From a virus: DNA of 30,170 nt. Positions 24,688-30,170 of the stretch are shown here, piece by piece. Position numbers and translations under genes: made by a program. Numbering within the stretch: the first letter of the stretch is position 1; every line of letters begins with the position of its first letter. Under the pieces are notes generated by a model. The model searched no databases. It saw only the letters and a program-made list of their open reading frames with translations, and was not told the origin of the DNA. The DNA lies in the IMG/VR virus record IMGVR_UViG_3300007555_000410, positions 1-30,170 of that record; one strand, given 5' to 3'.

Positions 24688-24937
24688 CGCTGCTGCGGAA
24701 ACGCGAAGCAGATTATTTCGGCAAATACACGACATAGTATTTCATGGTAAAGGTGGCTATGACTGGCATACTGTGTATAACATGCCGATATGGTTAAGAA
24801 GATTAACTTTCAACTATATTAACGAGTGGTATAAAGAGCAAAACGAAGAAAACGAAAGCGCTCAACAACAAACCACAGATAATAGACCAAAAGGACCGGA
24901 TATTTCTCCATCCTATAGCACAACGGCTTCTAAATAA
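24659..24937 (+). CDS. Frameshift-type downstream ORF between gp26-like gene and tape measure (no own start codon)
   Basis: This frame is open from 24659 (after TGA at 24656-24658) to TAA at 24935-24937, about 92 codons. It encodes a protein-like sequence: 'AAAETRSRLFRQIHDIVFHG', then 'GGYDWHTVYNMPIWLRRL' and 'TFNYINEWYKEQNEE', followed by a Gln/Ser/Thr-rich tail. I recall similar 'vFHG.GGY....vYNMPiwLR' proteins next to gp26-like genes in other phages. The first ATG (24782) lies within the conserved part, and no upstream GTG/TTG fits. A +1 (or -2) shift at TTTTTTT (24667-24673) would fuse it to the gp26-like protein as ...INFF-GLTPN.... Alternatives are a non-canonical start or a one-base homopolymer error. 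It ends 38 nt before the tape measure gene. Confidence 0.75.
   Translation, partial: RSTFFGLTPNAAAETRSRLFRQIHDIVFHGKGGYDWHTVYNMPIWLRRLTFNYINEWYKEQNEENESAQQQTTDNRPKGPDISPSYSTTASK
24664..24675 (+). other. Candidate programmed frameshift site AACTTTTTTTGG
   Basis: In the gp26-like frame the codons read AAC TTT TTT TGG. The downstream ORF overlaps only over 24659-24687, so any shift must happen in this 29-nt window, and the seven-T run is its only slippery feature. A -1 shift hits TGA four codons on (TTT TTG GCC TGA), so +1 or -2 is required. Confidence 0.5.
24690..24711 (+). other. GAAA-tetraloop stem-loop just after the gp26-like stop
   Basis: CTGCT-GCG-GAAA-CGC-GA-AGCAG: 3 bp closed by a GNRA tetraloop, a two-base GA bulge, then 5 bp. 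It starts 16 nt after the T run and 2 nt after the 0-frame stop. It stands out against AT-rich surroundings and could stimulate frameshifting or affect ribosome recycling. Confidence 0.45.
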
Positions 24938-24951
24938 TTAGGAGCCTTTGC

Positions 24952-24959
24952 TATTTATA
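24952..24959 (+). promoter_or_regulatory. TATTTATA box upstream of tape measure
   Basis: GCTATTTATATTAAAC in the 38-nt gap before the tape measure gene. The core ends 16 nt before the ATG at 24976, the same as at the tube gene. It suggests that the tape measure can be transcribed separately from the gp26-like gene. Confidence 0.62.
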
Positions 24960-24975
24960 TTAAACTCATAGGTAA

Positions 24976-27900
24976 ATGGCGGAAGAAAAAGATCCCCTAC
25001 AAGGTAACGAAGGAGCTACACAAGCACGTATAGATCAATTAAAAATGATCAATAGGGAAGGAGCGCAAGCTAAAGCAGCTCTTGAAGGGTTAGCTGGTGC
25101 CTTTAAGAATCTTGGAGCAGCCGATGCTGTCTTCGCCGAACGCGCAGTTAAGTCTAGTAATGAGATAGCAGGACAAGTAAAAAACTTTAGTAAATCATAT
25201 AAAGATAATATTGATCTTGCTAAAAAACTTTCTGGTTTTACTACGAACCAGCTAAAAGATACAAAAACACGTAATGCTTTTGAAAAACAGGTACTCAAAG
25301 CTGAAGCAGAACAAGCATCAGTACAGGCACAAAAAGCCGAGCTAGCAGAAAGAGCAGAAGTACTCGGTCGAGAATTATACGCGAATGAGGTATCTCTTTT
25401 AGAACAGATTAAACAAGTTGTTTTAGCTGAAGAACAAGTTATAGCTGCTAAACAACAACAAAAAGACATATCTAAAGATGCGGAGGCTCAACGAAAAACA
25501 GCTTCTGATGCAGCATTTGAATCTCAAAAGAAGAGTGAAGACTTATCAAAGCAAATAGCTTTACTATCCAGCAAGGAAGGATTAAAAGCTTTTGAACAAT
25601 CAAAAGGGGCAAAAGCAACACAAGGTGAGTTAGTTAAAATAATAAATCAGAAAAAAGCACAGCTAGCTGCTGAACAAGATAATATAAAAGCTCAATCGGA
25701 GCAAATGGAAGCTGCTGAAAAAATGAAAACTGACGCTTCCAACGTAGTAAAATCGGCAGAAGATAAGCTTAAGGTAGAAAAAGCAGTAGCAGAAGCATTA
25801 GAAGAACAGCAAGAAGACTTATCAGCTCAGGTAATTACCACTGATATGATGGTTGAAAACCTTAGCAAAGCAGCTCAAGAGATAGAAAATGGTTTAAACT
25901 ATGCTCAAGGATTATCTACTGAAATAGAAAAAGTAAATAATGCCACTCCAAAATTTATAGAAGCATTTGAGAAATTTGGAGCTGCTGCATCTGGTATACC
26001 TATTATAGGTAGCGCAATTAGCTTCTTAACTGGTGGTATATCGGAGGCTTCTAAGAAGTTTAAAACACTAAAAGCAGAAGGAAAAGGAGCAGGAGAAGCG
26101 GTTAGAAAAGCTTTTGGAGGATTTGTATTTGCAGGACTTACAGCTGCATTAACAGCATTCATTTCTTTAGCAGTTGATGGAGCCAAAAAGTCTTCTGAAG
26201 CTGTAGTAACATTAAATAAGAGCGTTGCTGGATCGATGGTAAATATGCAAGCTCAGATGAGTCGAGTTTCTGCAGCAGCCGGAAAATTTAGTGTACCTTT
26301 AAATGAAGCTGCCGCTACAATAGCAGGAATAAATGATTCTCTTGGTACGTCTTTAGACTTTACCAAAGAAACTACAGAACAAGCTATTAAGTTAGCAAAT
26401 AAATACGGAGTATCTGTTGATGCCGTAGCTCATATAGTTAAAAATTCAGCAGCGAATAAAAAGACAATGACTGAGACTGTTGATGCAGTCACAGCAGGAG
26501 TAGCTAGGTTTAATGAGATGAATAACGTCTCTATAAGTACTAAAGCTATTTTTGAAGATATAGGTAAAGCCTCTGCCACAACTTTAAGAGGCATAGGGAA
26601 ACAACCTGGAGCATTAGCAGCAGCCGCTGCAGCAGCAAGATCGTTAGGTATGTCAATGGAGGACATAAGAGCTGCATCTGAATCAACAACAGACTTCCAG
26701 AAAAGTTTAACTGATGAAATGACTACTGAGATGATGCTCGGTAAACAGTTAAACTTAAATAAATTAAGAGAAGCAGCTTTAACAGGAAATGTAACTACAC
26801 AGGCCGAAGAAATGAAAAGGCTTGTTATGGAGAACCAAGGAAGAATTGGTAATAACGTAAAACTTCAAGAACAGTTTGCTGCTACATTAGGTATCACAAG
26901 AGACCAATATAATGATATTATAAAAAACGGTGAGGCCCTATCTACTTTAACTGAAAAATCAGGAGCAGCAGAAGAAGCAAACGGCAAAGCTAGAAAAATG
27001 TCTCAAGAAGATATTGCTAAATCTGTAGAAAAAACAACCGGCAAGTTAACTTCTTTAGGAGACAAAATTGCAAAGTTCCAAGAAAACATGGCTCTTGGAG
27101 CAAATAGTTTTGCCTCAGATATAATTGACGGTTTTGACGATGGATTCATGGCTGGTATGTCAAATATCGGGAGTATGATGTGGGATGAAATATCTAAAGC
27201 TTTTGAAGAAGGCTTTGACTATTTTAAATCTGGTTCAAACGTAGGAAGATTTTTAGGAGTTTTAGCAGTTGGAGGAGGAGCAGCAATAACATTTAAAGCT
27301 GCAAAAGGTGTTTTTAGCGGGATTAAAAGTTTCTTAGGACTAGGTTCTAATAAACCTACAGGTAGCGCAATGGATCCTATTCATACCGTAAGTGGAGGAA
27401 TGAATGCCGGAGATCTTACCCAATCTTTAGGTAAAGCGGGGTTCTTTAAACAGGTAAAAACTTTATTTAAAAAGCCTCAAGTGTTCTTTAGAGCATTGAA
27501 AATGAAAGGTGGCTTCTTAGGTAAACAAATAGGTAGATTTGGAACGATGTTCTCTAAAATGAAACTTCCAAATCTTACTAAGATATTCTCTAAAATAAAA
27601 TTACCTAATTTAGGTAACATTTTCTCTAAACTTAAATTTCCTTCAGGAGCAGCTAGTGGTATATTAAAAACCGTAGGGGGTAAGATATTAGCACCATTAG
27701 AATTAGCAATGGGTGCTTTTAAAGGTGTTAATCAAGTTAAAGATTTAACTGCTGAACAAAAGAAAGAACAAGGTATCCGAGAGGATATGGGCGTAGTTGA
27801 AGCCGGCGTCTTAGGTGCTTTAACTGGAGGAGCTGAAAAAGGCTCGATGTTTAGTGAAAAATTAGGTATAGAGAAAGGCGGTGCAGGAGATGAAGCATTA

Positions 27901-29010
27901 GGTATTGCTTCTGCAGGTGCTAGAGGTGCAATGACAGGAGCAGCTATTGGTTCAGTTATTCCTGTGGTAGGTACAGCTGTAGGCGCAGCTGTTGGTGGAG
28001 CAATAGGGTTAATATCAGAAGGGTTTAAAGTATTCTCAGACCCTAATTCTACACTTAGAAAAGGAGTAAGCGAGTTTGCAACTGCTACTTGGGATAAAGC
28101 TAAGGAGATAGGTAATAAAGTTAAAGAAGGTGCCATTATGGTAGGCGCCAAAATTAAAGACTTTGCTGTAGGTGTTAAAGACAAAGCTGTTGAAGTAGCA
28201 GGTAGAATGAAAGACTTTGCGGTCGGAGTAAAAGATAAAGCATTTGCATTTGCCTCATCTGTCGGAGAAGGTATATCTAACTTTGCAACTTCAGCAAAAG
28301 ACAAAGCAGTCGAATTAGCCAGTGCAGTAGGTGAAGGTATATCTAACTTTGCAACTTCAGCAAAAGAAAAGATTGGAGCATTTGCCAGTACTGTAGGTGC
28401 AGGAGTAGCTAATTTTGCTAGTACTGCTAGAGACAAAATCGCAGGTTTTGCTTCATCTATAGGAGAAGGCGCATCTAAAGTTGCTAGTAAGATAGGAGAC
28501 TTCATATCAGAAAGTGGAGGTTTTGCAAATGCAGTCGGAGCAGCCGCTCGTGGATTAGCTTCTAAAGCTAAAGATATGCTAGGTAGTGCATGGAAAGGTG
28601 TTAAAAACTTTGTCGGAATGGGTGATAAAACTAAATCAGCATCCCCAGAGATCAAACAGAAAGAAATTAAAAAGGTTACTGCACCGTTAATGCAAATGTC
28701 TAAAGATCAAGCTAAGACATTCACTACAGCTATTAATACTGCGATAGAAAAGAGTACTAAAGGTACTGTTAAAGCGATGGATAGTTTAGGAGATGTATTA
28801 GAAAATCCTTTAGGAGAAAATGCAAAAGCAGCAAACAATCAATTAGTAGAGCTAAAGAAATTAAAAGAATCAAGTGATAAGCAACATTCAAAAGAATTAC
28901 TAGAACTTAGAAATCAAACATTACTACTATATCAATACATAAAATCACCGCAGAAAAATATAATAAAAATGAACACTTTCAAAGTCGGTCAATCATTAAC
29001 AAGAGTATAA
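24976..29010 (+). CDS. Tail tape measure protein
   Basis: 1344 residues, by far the longest gene and placed after tube and chaperone-type genes, as expected. Residues about 50-310 are Ala/Glu/Lys/Gln-rich coiled coil. Hydrophobic, Gly/Ala-rich segments lie near 379-400 ('FGGFVFAGLTAALTAFISLA'), 755-780 and 984-1013 ('GAAIGSVIPVVGTAVGAAVG'), typical of tape measures, which enter the host membrane. Short tandem repeats occur at about 859-891 (12-residue 'FSKxKLPNL' units) and 1063-1168 (22-residue 'FAxSxKDKAxx...' units). No lysozyme or peptidase motif is apparent. The length sets tail length; at the usual 0.15 nm per residue this gives very roughly 200 nm if all residues count. It starts behind its own box. 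Confidence 0.93.
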   Translation: MAEEKDPLQGNEGATQARIDQLKMINREGAQAKAALEGLAGAFKNLGAADAVFAERAVKSSNEIAGQVKNFSKSYKDNIDLAKKLSGFTTNQLKDTKTRNAFEKQVLKAEAEQASVQAQKAELAERAEVLGRELYANEVSLLEQIKQVVLAEEQVIAAKQQQKDISKDAEAQRKTASDAAFESQKKSEDLSKQIALLSSKEGLKAFEQSKGAKATQGELVKIINQKKAQLAAEQDNIKAQSEQMEAAEKMKTDASNVVKSAEDKLKVEKAVAEALEEQQEDLSAQVITTDMMVENLSKAAQEIENGLNYAQGLSTEIEKVNNATPKFIEAFEKFGAAASGIPIIGSAISFLTGGISEASKKFKTLKAEGKGAGEAVRKAFGGFVFAGLTAALTAFISLAVDGAKKSSEAVVTLNKSVAGSMVNMQAQMSRVSAAAGKFSVPLNEAAATIAGINDSLGTSLDFTKETTEQAIKLANKYGVSVDAVAHIVKNSAANKKTMTETVDAVTAGVARFNEMNNVSISTKAIFEDIGKASATTLRGIGKQPGALAAAAAAARSLGMSMEDIRAASESTTDFQKSLTDEMTTEMMLGKQLNLNKLREAALTGNVTTQAEEMKRLVMENQGRIGNNVKLQEQFAATLGITRDQYNDIIKNGEALSTLTEKSGAAEEANGKARKMSQEDIAKSVEKTTGKLTSLGDKIAKFQENMALGANSFASDIIDGFDDGFMAGMSNIGSMMWDEISKAFEEGFDYFKSGSNVGRFLGVLAVGGGAAITFKAAKGVFSGIKSFLGLGSNKPTGSAMDPIHTVSGGMNAGDLTQSLGKAGFFKQVKTLFKKPQVFFRALKMKGGFLGKQIGRFGTMFSKMKLPNLTKIFSKIKLPNLGNIFSKLKFPSGAASGILKTVGGKILAPLELAMGAFKGVNQVKDLTAEQKKEQGIREDMGVVEAGVLGALTGGAEKGSMFSEKLGIEKGGAGDEALGIASAGARGAMTGAAIGSVIPVVGTAVGAAVGGAIGLISEGFKVFSDPNSTLRKGVSEFATATWDKAKEIGNKVKEGAIMVGAKIKDFAVGVKDKAVEVAGRMKDFAVGVKDKAFAFASSVGEGISNFATSAKDKAVELASAVGEGISNFATSAKEKIGAFASTVGAGVANFASTARDKIAGFASSIGEGASKVASKIGDFISESGGFANAVGAAARGLASKAKDMLGSAWKGVKNFVGMGDKTKSASPEIKQKEIKKVTAPLMQMSKDQAKTFTTAINTAIEKSTKGTVKAMDSLGDVLENPLGENAKAANNQLVELKKLKESSDKQHSKELLELRNQTLLLYQYIKSPQKNIIKMNTFKVGQSLTRV
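27550..27648 (+). repeat. 12-residue FSKxKLPNL tandem repeats in the tape measure gene
   Basis: Three in-frame units starting at 27550, 27586 and 27622, each beginning Phe-Ser-Lys-x-Lys-(Leu/Phe)-Pro. Bases differ between units, so the repeat is old or selected at the protein level. Confidence 0.8.
28162..28479 (+). repeat. 22-residue tandem repeats in the tape measure gene
   Basis: One 18-codon unit (28162-28215) followed by four 22-codon units (28216, 28282, 28348, 28414). Each is built of two 11-residue halves: 'FAxxxKDKAxx' and 'FASxxGEGxxN'. Two adjacent units share a stretch of about 30 identical bases 66 nt apart (from 28270 and 28336), so at least one duplication is recent. Confidence 0.88.
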
Positions 29011-29012
29011 AC

Positions 29013-29020
29013 TATTTATA
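29013..29020 (+). promoter_or_regulatory. TATTTATA box upstream of the small gene at 29050
   Basis: ACTATTTATAAGTAT in the 39-nt gap after the tape measure. The core ends 29 nt before the ATG at 29050, matching the sheath-proximal box and the box before 23923. Confidence 0.65.
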
Positions 29021-29049
29021 AGTATATTAACAATTAAAACTAAACAACT

Positions 29050-29238
29050 ATGGCACTTATTGATTCATTAGCAACAACAACTTTAGGTCTTGGAGGAGCA
29101 CAACCAGCATTAAGAGCAGGAGCATCCGCTGATACAACCAAAGTACATGTTGACGGAGGAAATATCGCTGCAGGTTCTTCAGCTATCGATTTAGATGGAG
29201 CAACACCAGCAAAGTACTTGGATAATCCTCCTACGTAA
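29050..29238 (+). CDS. Small Ala/Gly/Thr-rich protein of unknown function, probably structural
   Basis: 62 residues, low complexity, rich in Ala, Gly, Thr and Asp ('TTTLGLGGAQPALRAGASAD', 'GGNIAAGSSAIDLDG'). No cysteine, membrane segment or catalytic motif. It has its own TATTTATA box at the common 29-nt spacing and lies between the tape measure and a baseplate-like gene with 5 nt to the next ATG. Position and strong promoter context suggest a tail component or assembly factor made in quantity. I do not recognise the family. Confidence 0.72.
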   Translation: MALIDSLATTTLGLGGAQPALRAGASADTTKVHVDGGNIAAGSSAIDLDGATPAKYLDNPPT

Positions 29239-29243
29239 TATTT

Positions 29244-30170
29244 ATGGCATTAACAGATCTAAAAACTGATCTAAAGTCTTTAAAATTTGAGAGCGGTTTA
29301 AATCGTAAACCTCTTATTGTAAAAGATATAGATAAAGAAGGCGGAAGAAATTCCGGCTTAGCTGTACAAGGTATCCTCGCTGCAAAGCGATTAGACGATA
29401 CTATACGTATGGCTAAACTTGTTATTGCTAAACCCGGGATAACCCACGTAGTAAAACAAGCCTTAACTGGATTTATTAGTGCTGTAGATAAAAAAGCATT
29501 ATATAAAGGAACTGCCGCATTAGGTAAGGAACTTTTAGACGAAGGTAAAGACATACTTTTGACTGCTTTGACAAATATAGGACAAACACCTTTAAATGGT
29601 TTAGGTTTACATCTATATAAAGGAAGTAAAGAGTTTGGAGGAGTTGATGTTAGAGACTACATAAAAAGAACTTATACAAATGAGTATAATAGTAAAGCTG
29701 GAAAACGAATAATACAATCAGGTCATTCCAATGCACTTTCAGCAGGTATTAAAAAAAGTAAAAAGTTACCCTTATCTGAAACCGATTCCGATAAAGCTAA
29801 ATATGGTAGAATAAACTATACAAGTGAAATAGGTAATTCTGTTAATACTGCAGATCCAATTAATGCTCTCAAAATTAGCAGAGGAGAATCAATACCTTCT
29901 GTTTTTGATGACCAAATGGATTTAATTCCTTTCGGATTTTCAGTATATGACCAAGAAACTCCTATTAATATTAGATTTAGAGCTTTCTTAGATAGCTTTT
30001 CAGATACCTTTACAGGTAATTGGAATAGTACAAGGTACTTAGGTAATCCTCAACAATTTAGAACATACGACGGATTTGATCGTCAACTTTCTATGGGATT
30101 CAAAATAGCTGCATTAACTAGAGAAGAGCTAATACCTATTTACAGGAAACTTAATGTACTTGTATCTACT
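29244..30170 (+). CDS. Baseplate-like structural protein, N-terminal part (cut by window edge)
   Basis: The frame is open from ATG 29244 to the right edge, 309 codons. The start 'MALTDLKTDLKSLKFES' follows the previous stop by 5 nt. The first ~180 residues are Lys/Gly-rich with a 'GRNSGLAVQGILAAKRLDDT' segment. From about residue 228 it has 'DLIPFGFSVYDQETPINIRF', then 'AFLDSFSDTFTGNWNSTRYL', 'FRTYDGFDRQLSMGFKIAAL' and 'TREELIPIYRKLNVLVST'. I associate this pattern (an F-x-A-x-L-x-S-F-S-D start, a Y-x-G-F-x-R-x-x-x-x-x-F strand and a closing E-L-x-P-x-Y-R-K-L-N) with baseplate or tail-hub proteins of marine myoviruses. The C-terminal part lies outside the window. Confidence 0.68.
   Translation, partial: MALTDLKTDLKSLKFESGLNRKPLIVKDIDKEGGRNSGLAVQGILAAKRLDDTIRMAKLVIAKPGITHVVKQALTGFISAVDKKALYKGTAALGKELLDEGKDILLTALTNIGQTPLNGLGLHLYKGSKEFGGVDVRDYIKRTYTNEYNSKAGKRIIQSGHSNALSAGIKKSKKLPLSETDSDKAKYGRINYTSEIGNSVNTADPINALKISRGESIPSVFDDQMDLIPFGFSVYDQETPINIRFRAFLDSFSDTFTGNWNSTRYLGNPQQFRTYDGFDRQLSMGFKIAALTREELIPIYRKLNVLVST

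Noticed and set aside
27732-28655. Long minus-strand open frame (about 307 codons) opposite the tape measure
   Set aside because: It mirrors the Ala/Gly/Lys-rich repeat codons of the tape measure gene, is Pro/Ala/Ser low-complexity, and has no promoter or neighbour on that strand.
1-30170. tRNA genes, CRISPR arrays, insertion sequences, integrase or att sites
   Set aside because: No cloverleaf-like, spaced-repeat, transposase or recombinase signal was seen by eye on either strand; a tRNA scan would be needed to exclude a divergent tRNA.

Overview
The window looks like part of the genome of a contractile-tailed (myovirus-type) phage. The right third holds tail genes in order: sheath, tube, a T4 gp26-like/tail-chaperone gene, tape measure, a small protein and a baseplate-like protein. 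The DNA is AT-rich and arginine is written mostly as AGA. Almost no gene has a Shine-Dalgarno sequence; starts sit in A/T-rich leaders. That leader style is typical of Bacteroidota, so a (probably marine) flavobacterial host is my best guess, but it is an inference. All supported genes are on the + strand.

Region 1 (1-18352) is one unbroken run of 16 genes that touch or overlap at nearly every junction, with no internal promoter or terminator that I can see. It encodes glycan and small-molecule chemistry: the end of a family-2-type glycosyltransferase (GT), a small helical protein, two GT7 (beta-1,4-galactosyltransferase-like) enzymes with a laminin-G/ConA-like domain nested inside the catalytic domain, two paralogous twitch-type radical SAM proteins flanking a stand-alone LamG-like protein, a fucosyltransferase-like protein, a miniature DegT/StrS aminotransferase, a glycine/inosamine amidinotransferase-family enzyme with its catalytic Asp-His-Cys intact, two NAD-dependent sugar epimerases/dehydratases, three paralogous GT10-like proteins, an SGNH hydrolase, and a B12-binding-type radical SAM protein.

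Region 2 (18353-21386) starts behind a TATTTATA box. It holds a UDP-glucose/GDP-mannose dehydrogenase, a second SGNH-like protein, a probable small GT and an 84-residue coiled-coil protein.

Region 3 (21387-30170) is the tail module. Nearly every transcription unit is preceded by TATTTATA, the reverse complement of the T4 late box TATAAATA, most often exactly 29 or 16 nt before the ATG. A strong terminator follows the tube gene. Between the gp26-like gene and the tape measure lies an ORF (24659-24937) with no usable start codon. It overlaps the upstream ORF across a seven-T run, which fits a programmed +1/-2 frameshift like those of tail-assembly chaperones.

Working model (inference): regions 1 and 2 build and attach an elaborate, possibly guanidino-modified, sugar to a virion or host-surface acceptor, and region 3 builds the tail. 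The most notable points are the LamG-in-GT7 architecture, the streptidine-like aminotransferase/amidinotransferase pair, the phage-specific late box, and the frameshift junction.
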